From: Aquimarina sp. ERC-38
GTDB lineage: Bacteria > Bacteroidota > Bacteroidia > Flavobacteriales > Flavobacteriaceae
Direction: 5' to 3'
DNA length: 64,000 nucleotides
Assembly (NCBI RefSeq): GCF_026222555.1
Contig: NZ_CP098511.1
Location: 1,097,501-1,161,500 of the forward strand
The translations under genes were made by a program, and so were the position numbers. The notes under the pieces are model-generated. The model was not told the origin of the DNA and did no database searches. It was given only the letters and a program-made list of their open reading frames with translations. Below are positions 9,296-18,225 of this stretch, one piece after another. Position 1 is the first letter of the stretch. Every line of letters begins with the position of its first letter.

Positions 9296-9797
9296 ATTTA
9301 ATAATTTAATTTTTAAGTGTTAATTCGAAGCAAATGTAATATGTTAAAGTTTACTGTCAAAGGTAAAATCTATAAAATTTTCTTAATAGCCCAGTGTTCA
9401 TCAATGTTTACAGGGGTTTTGAGGTTTTATTAATTTGCCTTTATAACTGTTAAATTTAAGAATTCAGTACTTATTGTATTGCACTTGCAACCTATAGTTG
9501 TTATTTTATCAGCTACAATTATAGTACTTCTATCACAACTAAATTCCTTTTTTAGCTTGTATTTAAGAAAAAAATAGGTTTAACGTTATATTTTCTATGT
9601 ATTAGCGACATCTTTTAAAATACCTGACTTGTTTTTGAGAATTTTGAACAAAAAATCAAGTTGGTCAGTCGTATTATTTGTAAAATTTTGGAGTTTGACA
9701 GTAAAGCCCATCTAATGCAAATCTTTACAGTAAAAACACGAGGCTCCTGTTATACGACCTAATCAAATTCTATTTAAAAACTACTTTATCAAATAGA
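9296..9797. other. Long intergenic region upstream of ompA-type gene
   Basis: About 500 bases without a credible gene. The left end holds the ompA promoter (9331-9361). The rest is AT-rich and includes weak inverted repeats around 9490-9540, but no tRNA or other RNA structure that I can name. A long 5' leader is not needed for the ompA gene, so most of the stretch remains unexplained. Confidence 0.5.
9331..9361 (-). promoter_or_regulatory. Bacteroidota promoter for the OmpA-family gene
   Basis: On the minus strand TTTG (9361-9358), exactly 19 bases, then TACATTTG (9338-9331) match the -33/-7 consensus TTTG-N19-TAnnTTTG. The start codon of the OmpA-family gene lies about 35 bases downstream. 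Confidence 0.85.
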
Positions 9798-12700
9798 TTA
9801 AACTTCCTGTATATTGATAGGTATGGTAAGGCTGCATAGAATTCTTTTTGTAATTTGATATCCCATTTTTTCTAAGATTATCGTATGCTTTTGAATACGT
9901 TCTTTGTCTTTTTGTACGGGCGTACTTAGGCTAAAGTTAATAATTACAGCTGTCTTATCAGCTATAGTAATCCGGTCAGGACAATATAGTCTTCCTTTAT
10001 AAAATAATTCCCTTTTTATTAACACAGATACCCCTTTTTTATAAAATGGGGCTAACTTTGGATGGGTTACAATTTTTTGTAATCGTAGTTTGTAATATGT
10101 TTTCTGATCAACAGATATTACTCCTTTGACATAAAAATTTTCAACAGTGCGTTCTATATCAACTTCAGTTTTGATGTACGTAAGTAATTCACGAATTTGC
10201 CGGGTCGTAGCTTTTTGTTTTGAAAGATCAGAATTCCATAATTGACTGGCTGTAGTTGAGATTTGTAGCTGGTAGTTATTTTGTTGGTTTAAAGAAGCTG
10301 TATCCAGACTCATCATTTCAACATTTTGTTCTTCTTCTTTGCTATTTTCTTTTTTACTTCCGAAAGGATAATGAAAAGTGTTAATGTTCCATCTGCCTAA
10401 CTCTTCTAAATAGGTAATAAATTTACCTGAAAATTTATCGGGATTACACTCGCCTTTTGCGTTTAGCTCAAACTTTGATATAATATGTAATTGTACTTTT
10501 GCCCGGGTTAGTACTACATACAATAGGTTAAATGCATCTAATTCTAATTGAGACCTATGCCTTTCTACAATATCATAGTATACTTCGTTGATTGTTGCCA
10601 GGTCTTTTTTATAATTTACAAATACTTCATTGAATCCGTTATATTCCTTTGGTGTAACGGGTAACCATAAGGTGGGTTCGATTTCTCGATAGACATCAGT
10701 ATTGGCAAAGGAATAAATTACCACAGGGAACTCCAAACCTTTGGATTTATGAATGGTCATGATTTCAACAGCATTTGTTTTTCCGGGGCTTGAAATACTT
10801 AATTTGTCTTTTTTCTGTTCCCAAAAATCTAAAAATCCGGTAGTACCCGTATCGTATTTTTGGGTAAACAGGAAAGCTTCATTAAGTAAGGATTGTAAAT
10901 AGGCTGCATTATTTAAATCCAAAGAAAGACTACGTATACCATATTCTAATGCTTCGTATAATGATAAAGATTGAAATTTATAAAAGTCAACATAAAGGTT
11001 ATACTGATCATTTAATAGAAAGGACAATTCTGTAAAATTCAGTTTTAACCCCATTTCCAGAAAGTCATGCATCTCTTTAACTTGTAAATGCATACTCATA
11101 AAATAAAGGAAATTTGCTTTAGCAATAAGATTATCCTCCTCTACCGTCCACTGCACTAAAGAAAGTATACCTGCTACCTGCTTATCATTTTTAAGTAATA
11201 AGGTTTCTGATGAGGTAATGGCAATCTGTTGCTCTGCAAGGTAAGAAGCAATAGCCGCACCTTCTTTTTGTTTACGAACCAAGATGCAGATATCCCCAAG
11301 TTTAAAACCTTGTTTTAATGCTTCTTGTATAAGCTCATAAGTTCTTTTAGTATAAGCATCCGTTTCTTCCGTACTGGTTTTTGCATCAATAAAATCAATA
11401 CTTACATATCCCCCGTTCTTATCATTACCTTCTTGCTGATTTCCAGAAAGGTACAACTCCTCATATTGAGCAGATGCAAAGCCTTTGGCTATAAAAGAAA
11501 AGAAGGAATTATTAAAACTTACTATTTCCGAATAACTCCGGTAATTTTTGGGAAGATTGGATACCCGTTTATCCGGATTTGCAAAAGGATTTAGCGTACC
11601 GGATAACTCAATCAACTGCTCTGCATCTCCCCCACGCCATCGGTAAATGGCCTGTTTAGCATCTCCCACAATCGTTATGGTTCCTCTTTGTCCGTTAAAG
11701 TCTTCAGTAGATACGGCATTGTCTATTAAAGGGATCAGATTTTGCCATTGTAGTACAGAAGTATCCTGAAATTCGTCTATAAAAAATTCTTTATACCGTT
11801 CGCCTAACCTTTCATAAATAAAAGGGGCGGGTTGATCTTTAATGGCATTACTAATAGTAGTATTAAACTCTGAAATTAATACCAGGCTTTTTTCTTTCTT
11901 TAAGAGATCAAGCTCTTTATGAATAATTTGAAGTACTGCTAACGGAATTAGATTTTTTTGAATATTGGCTATAAAATCCAGTTCGCCCAGCCAGGTTTGG
12001 GTTTGAATAATCGTAGCTTCAATTTGTGGACGGATACTATCTATACGTTCCTTAATGTTCTCCTTTGTCGATTTATTATAAAAGGAAGCTTCTGTACTAT
12101 TTTGTTTCCAGCCAGTTCTTGTATTAAAAGTGGTATCGCCCTGACTTAGTTTAGTAAAATGTTTAGGAATGGAACCTCTTGTAAAATCTTTTTCGTGTAA
12201 GCCGGAGTTTTCTATAAGGGTTAATATATGATTTGCGGCATCTTTGATGCCAGTTTTAACGGTTTTGCTTCGTTGCGTAAGTTGATGGTTGAGTTCTTTA
12301 AAATCTGCAAAGGATTTATAGTAAATTTTATAAATATGTTTTTGCTGATTCTCACTTTGTAAAAGGTTTCCTATTTTTTTTAATTCGATAGCAATGTCCC
12401 AGCTTTTATCCTGATCCAGTTTTGATAACGAAAATTTGATTAAAACCTGAGTTAATTCTTTATGTACTCCAATTTGATTAATAACCCTCTGAATAGCTTC
12501 ATCCAGTAATACTTCAAAATCCATTTCGATTTCAAAATTAGAAGCTAGGTTCAGGTCTTTTGCAAAAGTCCTTAAAATCCTATGGGTAAAGGTATCAATG
12601 GTGACTACATTAAATCCCGAGTAATTATGCAAAATATGCTTTACAATGGTAGCTGATTTCTGCTGAATCTGTTTACTGTTCAAATTTGTTTCTAACATTA

Positions 12701-12947
12701 GTGTTAATAGTAAAGGGTCGGTAGTTTTATTATCAGTTAAAACACTTAACTTTACTAATTTTTCTAATATCCTGGATTTCATTTCTGCTACCGCTTTATT
12801 AGTAAAAGTAATAGCCAGGATTTGCTTGTAACCATCAATTTCCGGATTGCGTAGGATAGAAATAAGATAATCTTTTACAAGGGTATAGGTTTTTCCTGCT
12901 CCCGCCGCCGCGTTGTAGATGATCAGACCATTAGATGCTATAGCCAA
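9798..12947 (-). CDS. AddA-like UvrD/Rep helicase with degenerate nuclease end
   Basis: This 1049-residue superfamily 1A helicase has Walker A AAAGAGKTYT (about residue 12-21), motif Ia ITFTNKAVAEM, Walker B FFIDEFQDTS (about 390), motif III GDAKQAIYRWRGG, motif IV NYRS, motif V TIHKSKGLEFPV and motif VI LLYVVLTRAK. It should unwind DNA at double-strand breaks with the AddB-like partner. The C-terminal 120 residues match the AddA nuclease domain in layout (RELFYKGRLYCPDRI), but the usual DYK reads INFSLS, so the catalytic Asp and Lys seem lost. Nuclease activity of the complex would then depend on the AddB-like protein alone. This last point is inference. Confidence 0.87.
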   Translation of the reverse strand: MAIASNGLIIYNAAAGAGKTYTLVKDYLISILRNPEIDGYKQILAITFTNKAVAEMKSRILEKLVKLSVLTDNKTTDPLLLTLMLETNLNSKQIQQKSATIVKHILHNYSGFNVVTIDTFTHRILRTFAKDLNLASNFEIEMDFEVLLDEAIQRVINQIGVHKELTQVLIKFSLSKLDQDKSWDIAIELKKIGNLLQSENQQKHIYKIYYKSFADFKELNHQLTQRSKTVKTGIKDAANHILTLIENSGLHEKDFTRGSIPKHFTKLSQGDTTFNTRTGWKQNSTEASFYNKSTKENIKERIDSIRPQIEATIIQTQTWLGELDFIANIQKNLIPLAVLQIIHKELDLLKKEKSLVLISEFNTTISNAIKDQPAPFIYERLGERYKEFFIDEFQDTSVLQWQNLIPLIDNAVSTEDFNGQRGTITIVGDAKQAIYRWRGGDAEQLIELSGTLNPFANPDKRVSNLPKNYRSYSEIVSFNNSFFSFIAKGFASAQYEELYLSGNQQEGNDKNGGYVSIDFIDAKTSTEETDAYTKRTYELIQEALKQGFKLGDICILVRKQKEGAAIASYLAEQQIAITSSETLLLKNDKQVAGILSLVQWTVEEDNLIAKANFLYFMSMHLQVKEMHDFLEMGLKLNFTELSFLLNDQYNLYVDFYKFQSLSLYEALEYGIRSLSLDLNNAAYLQSLLNEAFLFTQKYDTGTTGFLDFWEQKKDKLSISSPGKTNAVEIMTIHKSKGLEFPVVIYSFANTDVYREIEPTLWLPVTPKEYNGFNEVFVNYKKDLATINEVYYDIVERHRSQLELDAFNLLYVVLTRAKVQLHIISKFELNAKGECNPDKFSGKFITYLEELGRWNINTFHYPFGSKKENSKEEEQNVEMMSLDTASLNQQNNYQLQISTTASQLWNSDLSKQKATTRQIRELLTYIKTEVDIERTVENFYVKGVISVDQKTYYKLRLQKIVTHPKLAPFYKKGVSVLIKRELFYKGRLYCPDRITIADKTAVIINFSLSTPVQKDKERIQKHTIILEKMGYQITKRILCSLTIPINIQEV

Positions 12948-13064
12948 AGTGGTAATTTAAAAGTATTATTGGATTCATATTGTTTAAAAAATGATGTAAG
13001 AAAGATACCGGTTTTATTAAATAATTTATAACAAATTATAGTTTTAATTGCAAAGCCGAATCCC

Positions 13065-13072
13065 TAAATTTG
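13065..13072 (+). promoter_or_regulatory. Putative -7 element of the sod promoter
   Basis: TAAATTTG matches TAnnTTTG and lies 34 bases before the sod start. A TTTT at 13042-13045, spaced by 19 bases, is a weak -33 element. Confidence 0.45.
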
Positions 13073-13106
13073 AAATCTTTTAGTATTAACACTTAAAAAA
13101 CAACAT

Positions 13107-13715
13107 ATGTCTTTTGAAGTACAAAAATTAAACTATGCTTTTGATGCATTAGAACCTAATATTGACGCTCAAACTATGGAAATTCACCATGGTAAGCATT
13201 ATGCCGGATATACCAATAAATTAAATAATGCCATTGAAGGTACGGACCTTGAAGGAAAAACTATCGAAAATATTTTAATTAACCTGGATAAGTCAGATAG
13301 TGCAGTCCGAAATAATGGTGGGGGATATTATAATCACACTTTATTCTGGGAAGTAATGTCTCCGGATGGAGGCGGACAACCGACAGGGGCGGTAGCTGAT
13401 GCAATTACTAAAAAGTTCGGTTCTTACGAAGCTTTTAAAGACGCTTTTTCTAAAGCAGCGGCTACTCAGTTCGGATCCGGATGGGCCTGGTTATGTGTAT
13501 TAGAAGGTGGAGAAGTAGAAATTTGTGCTACTCCTAACCAGGATAATCCGTTAATGCCAGGGGTAGGATGCGGAGGCACTCCTATTTTAGGTTTAGACGT
13601 TTGGGAACATGCTTATTACTTAAAGTACCAAAATAAAAGACCTGAATATATCGATTCTTTCTTTAATGTTATTAATTGGGAAGAAGTAAATGCAAAATAC
13701 GCACAGGGTAAATAA
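13107..13715 (+). CDS. sodA: Superoxide dismutase, Mn/Fe family
   Basis: The 202-residue cytoplasmic enzyme converts superoxide to oxygen and hydrogen peroxide. Metal ligands are His27 (EIHHGKH), His77 (YYNHTLFW), Asp164 and His168 (LDVWEHAYY). Gln145 in TPNQDNPL and Gly in the GGGYYN segment are features of Mn-type enzymes, so manganese is the likelier metal, though Bacteroidota also have cambialistic forms. Length and motifs are complete. It has its own putative promoter and ends at a strong hairpin shared with the convergent DUF5694 gene. Confidence 0.93.
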   Translation: MSFEVQKLNYAFDALEPNIDAQTMEIHHGKHYAGYTNKLNNAIEGTDLEGKTIENILINLDKSDSAVRNNGGGYYNHTLFWEVMSPDGGGQPTGAVADAITKKFGSYEAFKDAFSKAAATQFGSGWAWLCVLEGGEVEICATPNQDNPLMPGVGCGGTPILGLDVWEHAYYLKYQNKRPEYIDSFFNVINWEEVNAKYAQGK

Positions 13716-13730
13716 TGATAAATTTTCTTT

Positions 13731-13761
13731 AAGGGAAGTAGTTTGCTAGACTACTTCCCTT
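13731..13761. terminator. Strong hairpin between convergent genes
   Basis: AAGGGAAGTAGT (13731-13742) and ACTACTTCCCTT (13750-13761) form a perfect 12-bp stem with a 7-base loop. It lies 15 bases after the sod stop and 20 bases from the stop of the convergent DUF5694 gene, so it may serve both. Confidence 0.75.
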
Positions 13762-13780
13762 GAAGTTTATTATTTACAAG

Positions 13781-14605
13781 TTAATCCAATAAACTGTTTA
13801 ATTCTACTATTTCCCAATCCGGATTGTATTGAATAAGTAATTCCAATACCGCCATGTGACTAGATCCTAGTAATACCATAATTCGGTTATCTTCTTTTTC
13901 AATGTATTTTTGTATGTTCGAATAGATATACATGTTTCTTCTCATCCATTCTGAAGCTAAAAAGGAACCAACAGTATTATCTAACCCACCGGCTTTATTA
14001 GCTACATTCAAGTACCATCCTAAGTCCAGTTTACGTTGTTTCTGACTATTGACATAAGCAAATATTTCTTTTAAAGAACTTCTATCCTTTACCAATTGAT
14101 TGTATTCCTTTTCAAAAATTTCTGTATCTCTCTCATCTTGTTCTAATAATTCGGCTTGACCGGAAGATTTCATGACAGTAAGCAAACTATCATACGGAAA
14201 ATAGGTTTCTCTATAATCTATGGCATAAACCTTTTTATAATTTAAAAGCCCGGCAACTCTAAATCCTAGTTGTTGAATTTCATTCCGTGATGTTGTAATT
14301 TGATTGTTATTTAGAAAGCTATTATAAAGGCTATCCAATTTGGGTTGATATTCAATTGTTCTTTCTACGAAAACTTTATCTGGTTTAAAATCAGCTATTT
14401 TTAATGCTATTTCCATTAATTCTTTCTGGTAGGTTTTAGAAAGGATATCAATTTCATTAGTTTGAGTCACATCTAATCCTTCATTTTGATAATTAGCCCA
14501 ATGAGAAGTCCCAATTAAGAGAACTTCTACTTTGCTTCCATCTTGTTTATTTTGAGTATATAAAGAAATCGTAAAGAAGATAAGTAAAAATGTGGTTGAC
14601 TTCAT
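13781..14605 (-). CDS. DUF5694 domain protein, exported
   Basis: The 274-residue protein begins with a hydrophobic signal peptide (about residues 1-17) ending near LYTQ. The mature part starts with VEVLLIGTSHWANY, carries FVERTIEYQP near residue 95, and ends with VLLGSSHMAVLELL near residue 250. These GTxHW, xxVE and GxxHM blocks resemble the DUF5694/TraB-like fold, which is suspected of metal-dependent hydrolysis. The activity is unproven. It stands alone between two hairpin terminators. Confidence 0.75.
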   Translation of the reverse strand: MKSTTFLLIFFTISLYTQNKQDGSKVEVLLIGTSHWANYQNEGLDVTQTNEIDILSKTYQKELMEIALKIADFKPDKVFVERTIEYQPKLDSLYNSFLNNNQITTSRNEIQQLGFRVAGLLNYKKVYAIDYRETYFPYDSLLTVMKSSGQAELLEQDERDTEIFEKEYNQLVKDRSSLKEIFAYVNSQKQRKLDLGWYLNVANKAGGLDNTVGSFLASEWMRRNMYIYSNIQKYIEKEDNRIMVLLGSSHMAVLELLIQYNPDWEIVELNSLLD

Positions 14606-14667
14606 AGATTGATCGATGAGTTAGTTTTTAAAATATTGTTTTTAAAGAAGTAAAAAGTATATAAAAT

Positions 14668-14696
14668 AAAAAAAGGTGGAAGATCCACCTTTTTTT
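14668..14696 (-). terminator. Terminator downstream of the PurF-like gene
   Basis: GGTGGA-AGA-TCCACC flanked by seven A on one side and seven T on the other, a classic symmetrical terminator. It lies about 150 bases past the purF-like stop on the minus strand. Confidence 0.8.
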
Positions 14697-14848
14697 GCCC
14701 CAAATCTACCATGAACTTAACCTACTTATGCTATGGCTCTGCTAATATAAGTTCTAATTATGTATCTATGAAATCTTTTAGATAAACAACCTGAATACTT
14801 GTTGAAATACACAAATTAATGTTTTTTAACATATTGTTTTATAAATTT

Positions 14849-16747
14849 CTAATACGCTCTTTCGTTTTTACCTTCATAAAAGTTGATAAATGCTTTATTT
14901 ACCACTCGATTTCCTCCTACTGTAGGATAGTTTCCGGTAAAATACCAGTCTCCCAGGTTTTTCGGACAAGCTTGATGTAAATGGTCCACGGTTTGATAGA
15001 TAATCCTAACTTCTGCTTTTACATTAGTATCACTTAATAAATCCGCTATTTTATCACTAATCTGTTGGTCAGTAAAATTTTCGTAAATCTCTTTTACAAA
15101 ATTTTCTACTTTAGCGTCATCGTAACTTTCCTGGGACTTACATTTTTTATAAACTTCTTCTATTTTATTTGAATTTCCCTGATCTTTTAGTAATGACAAT
15201 GCTGCCCTAAAAGCAACTAAACCTTCTAACCGGGCCATGTCAATACCATAACAATCGGGATAACGTATTTGGGGTGCGGATGAAACTACTACTATTTTTT
15301 TAGGACCTAAACGATCCAACATTTTAATAATACTTTTCTTTAAGGTCGTTCCCCTTACAATACTGTCGTCAATAATGACCAGGTTATCCTTAGACGTTAC
15401 AATTCCGTAGGTAATATCATAAACGTGCGCTACCAGGTCATCTCTACTGCTATCTTCGGTAATAAAGGTTCGGAGTTTAGCATCTTTAATAGCTAGCTTT
15501 TCGGTGCGTAACCTATGGGATAGAATTTCGGTAAGTCGTTCGTCTGTTAATTGCTCTTTTTCCGCAAGAATGGTTTCTGTTTTTTGTTTGTTTAATTCAT
15601 CCTGTGCGGCTTCTACCATTCCGTAGAAAGAAGTTTCAGCAGTGTTAGGTATAAAGGAGAAAACCGTATTCACCGTATCGTGATTGATTTCTTTTAATAC
15701 TTGTGGCATTAACAGTTTGCCTAATTTCTTCCGTTCTTTATAGATTTCAGCATCACTTCCTCTAGAAAAATAAATTCTTTCAAATGAACAGGCTTTACGG
15801 GTCAAGGGTTCTAATATCGTTTTAATATCTACCTGTCCGTCTTTTTTTGTAATAATCGCCTTCCCCGGTTCTAATTCTTTCACTTTGTCAAAAGCTACGT
15901 TAAATACGGTTTGTATCACCGGTCTTTCTGAAGCTACAACCACTACTTCGTCATCCTGATAATAAAAAGCTGGCCGAATCCCGGCAGGATCTCTCATAAC
16001 AAAGGAATCGCCATGTCCGAACATCCCTGCCATTACGTACCCACCGTCCCAGTCTTTAGATGACTTTTTAAGTATTTTTGAAATATTAAGTCGTTTTGCA
16101 ATTTCGGGGGAAGCTTCTACTTTGCTAAAACCTTCTTTTTTTAGCTTTTTATAGAGTTTGGCTACTTCAGAATCTAAAAAGTGCCCTATTTTTTCCATTA
16201 CGGTAATAGTGTCCACTTTATCTTTAGGATGCTGACCCAGGGTTACCAGGTTTTTAAATAGGACATCATTATTAGTCATGTTAAAGTTACCGGCTACAAT
16301 CAGGTTACGGTGCATCCAGTTATTCTGTCTTAAAAACGGATGTACGCTTTCTACGCTATTCTTTCCAAAGGTTCCGTAGCGAACGTGCCCGAGAAGCAAT
16401 TCACCAATATAAGGTATATGCCTTTTTTGTAGGGCAACATCGTCCTGGTATTTAGCATTAGCAACCAGTTCATTGTTAATACGTTCATTGATCTGACCAA
16501 AAATATCCTGAATGGGTTGTTGTGCGCTGGATCGTACTCTGCTGATATAGCGGTCACCGGGCTTTGTATCTAGTTTTATACTGGCAAACCCCGCACCGTC
16601 CTGCCCGCGGTTATGTTGCTTTTCCATCATCAGGTACATTTTATTGACTCCGTAAAATGCACTGCCGTATTTTTCTTTATAGAATGACAATGGTTTTAAT
16701 AATCTGATTAATGCGATTCCGCATTCGTGTTTTAAGGCATCACTCAT
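14849..16747 (-). CDS. Amidophosphoribosyltransferase-like protein (long PurF form)
   Basis: The 632-residue protein combines an N-terminal class II glutamine amidotransferase with a C-terminal phosphoribosyltransferase. The nucleophile is Cys9 in HECGIALIRL, which implies removal of an eight-residue propeptide, as in Bacillus PurF. RGQDGAGF and GHVRYGT follow. The PRPP-binding loop LVIIDDSIVRGTTLKKS lies near residue 470. Canonical PurF is about 470-510 residues, so this is a longer form seen in Bacteroidota, often beside a shorter paralogue elsewhere. It may catalyse the first step of purine synthesis or a related glutamine-dependent reaction. The PfkB kinase gene lies upstream on the same strand, separated by a terminator. 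Confidence 0.82.
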   Translation of the reverse strand: MSDALKHECGIALIRLLKPLSFYKEKYGSAFYGVNKMYLMMEKQHNRGQDGAGFASIKLDTKPGDRYISRVRSSAQQPIQDIFGQINERINNELVANAKYQDDVALQKRHIPYIGELLLGHVRYGTFGKNSVESVHPFLRQNNWMHRNLIVAGNFNMTNNDVLFKNLVTLGQHPKDKVDTITVMEKIGHFLDSEVAKLYKKLKKEGFSKVEASPEIAKRLNISKILKKSSKDWDGGYVMAGMFGHGDSFVMRDPAGIRPAFYYQDDEVVVVASERPVIQTVFNVAFDKVKELEPGKAIITKKDGQVDIKTILEPLTRKACSFERIYFSRGSDAEIYKERKKLGKLLMPQVLKEINHDTVNTVFSFIPNTAETSFYGMVEAAQDELNKQKTETILAEKEQLTDERLTEILSHRLRTEKLAIKDAKLRTFITEDSSRDDLVAHVYDITYGIVTSKDNLVIIDDSIVRGTTLKKSIIKMLDRLGPKKIVVVSSAPQIRYPDCYGIDMARLEGLVAFRAALSLLKDQGNSNKIEEVYKKCKSQESYDDAKVENFVKEIYENFTDQQISDKIADLLSDTNVKAEVRIIYQTVDHLHQACPKNLGDWYFTGNYPTVGGNRVVNKAFINFYEGKNERAY

Positions 16748-16951
16748 AACGTTCCCTTCGGGCTAATTGAACTATTTTCTTATAACTGAAGCTATTTAAA
16801 CTTCTCTCAATTGGCTGCAAAATGTTCTTTTTCACTTACTTTTTATCATTTTTAAGTTCCGTAGCTATGGCTATGCAACTGAAAAATGACTTCAATTAAG
16901 CAAAAAACACCTATTTTTCGCTTCAATCAGAAAAGTTTAAACTACTTCACT

Positions 16952-16984
16952 AAAAAAGTCCGGTAAAATTACAGGACTTTTTTT
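16952..16984 (-). terminator. Terminator of the PfkB kinase gene
   Basis: AAAAAAGTCC and GGACTTTTTT arms flank a 12-base loop. The minus-strand product ends in a T run directly after the kinase stop codon. Confidence 0.8.
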
Positions 16985-16989
16985 ATTTA

Positions 16990-17916
16990 TTATGTTAATT
17001 CGATTTCGAACTGCGTAAGTTCTTTAAATTGCTGTAATCGTTGTTGCACTTCTTTTTTAGTGAGTTCCTGCATTCGCTCTGTTCCGAATTTTTCTACACA
17101 AAAGGAAGCCAAATTTGAAGCATGGATAATTGCCTTTTTCATATTATCAAACGAAATATCATTGGTTTTGGTCAAATAACCCGTAAAGCCGCCAGCGAAC
17201 GTATCTCCTGCCCCGGTAGGGTCAAATACTTCTTCTAGCGGAAGGGCTGGTGCAAAGAAAATTTGTCCTTCATGAAACAGTAAAGCTCCATGTTCACCTT
17301 TCTTGATCACCACATATTTAGGTCCCATGGCTTCAATGGCGCGGGCTGCTTTTACTAATGAATATTCTCCACTTAACTGCCGGGCTTCTTCGTCATTGAT
17401 GGTAATAATATCCACTCTGGCAATGACCTTTTTTAAATCCTCTAGTGCATTATCCATCCAGAAGTTCATGGTATCTAATGCCGCCAACTTTGGTTTTTTG
17501 TTCAATTGGTTTAAAACGTCCAATTGTACAGCAGGATGTAAATTACCTAACATGACAATTTCTACTTCTTTATAAGCATCCGGAACCTTAGGGTTAAAGT
17601 CTGCCAGTACATTTAACTGGGTTTCTAAAGTATCTCGTGAATTTAAGTCGTTATGGTATTTTCCTTTCCAAAAAAAAGTTTTTCCTCCCGGAATCCGTTC
17701 AATAGCCGTCGTATCCACTTTGTGCTTTCGTAACATTTCTAGGTACGCTTCCGGAAAATCATCTCCGATGACTGAAACGATGGCGGATTCAATGTCAAAT
17801 TGAGAGGCGGACAGGGCAATGTAAGGTGCTGCTCCCCCCAGGATTTTGTCGGTTTTCCCAAAAGGGGTTTCAATAGCATCAAAGGCTACGGAACCTACGA
17901 TTAAAAGTTTGCTCAT
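16990..17916 (-). CDS. PfkB family sugar/nucleoside kinase
   Basis: The 308-residue protein opens with LLIVGSVAFDAIETP and GGAAPYIALSA, the N-terminal PfkB signature. Near residue 235 it has DPTGAGDTFAGGF, which holds the catalytic Asp and the anion hole. It phosphorylates a sugar or nucleoside with ATP; the substrate cannot be told. It precedes the PurF-like gene, which would suit a role in ribose or purine-nucleoside metabolism, but the terminator between them argues for separate transcripts. Confidence 0.87.
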   Translation of the reverse strand: MSKLLIVGSVAFDAIETPFGKTDKILGGAAPYIALSASQFDIESAIVSVIGDDFPEAYLEMLRKHKVDTTAIERIPGGKTFFWKGKYHNDLNSRDTLETQLNVLADFNPKVPDAYKEVEIVMLGNLHPAVQLDVLNQLNKKPKLAALDTMNFWMDNALEDLKKVIARVDIITINDEEARQLSGEYSLVKAARAIEAMGPKYVVIKKGEHGALLFHEGQIFFAPALPLEEVFDPTGAGDTFAGGFTGYLTKTNDISFDNMKKAIIHASNLASFCVEKFGTERMQELTKKEVQQRLQQFKELTQFEIELT

Positions 17917-17966
17917 AAAGCCGTTTTAAGGTTTTGGCAAAGATAGGTTTTTGGTTTTAAAACGCG

Positions 17967-18005
17967 TAAAGACCCCAAAGGTTTTAAAAACCTTTGGGGT
18001 CTTTA
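17967..18005. repeat. Perfect odd palindrome, copy 1
   Basis: Arms of 19 bases flank one central A at 17986, with core CCCCAAAGGTTTT and its complement. The same 27-base core recurs at 55948-55980. It lies downstream of the RNase H gene and could terminate it, but its perfect symmetry also suits a protein-binding site. Confidence 0.8.
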
Positions 18006-18225
18006 TTAGATTGTCATTTTGATTGGTACTACATAAATCAAGCTTCATCCCTTTCAACCAAATAAGTTAAGGATTGAATTTTTTACTTTCTGAAAGATTT
18101 GCTGTTCTCAACTTAACTAATGTTTTATCAAGTAGTACGCTAAGTTCGAGAGTCTTAATCTGAAACATTAATATGGAATCCAAAAAGAAAATTCATAATT
18201 CACAATTCTAAATTCATAATTAGAA

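Noticed and set aside
9296..9797. Possible RNA gene in the long gap upstream of the OmpA-family gene
   Set aside because: No cloverleaf, conserved RNA motif or promoter-terminator pair was found; only weak AT-rich hairpins are present.
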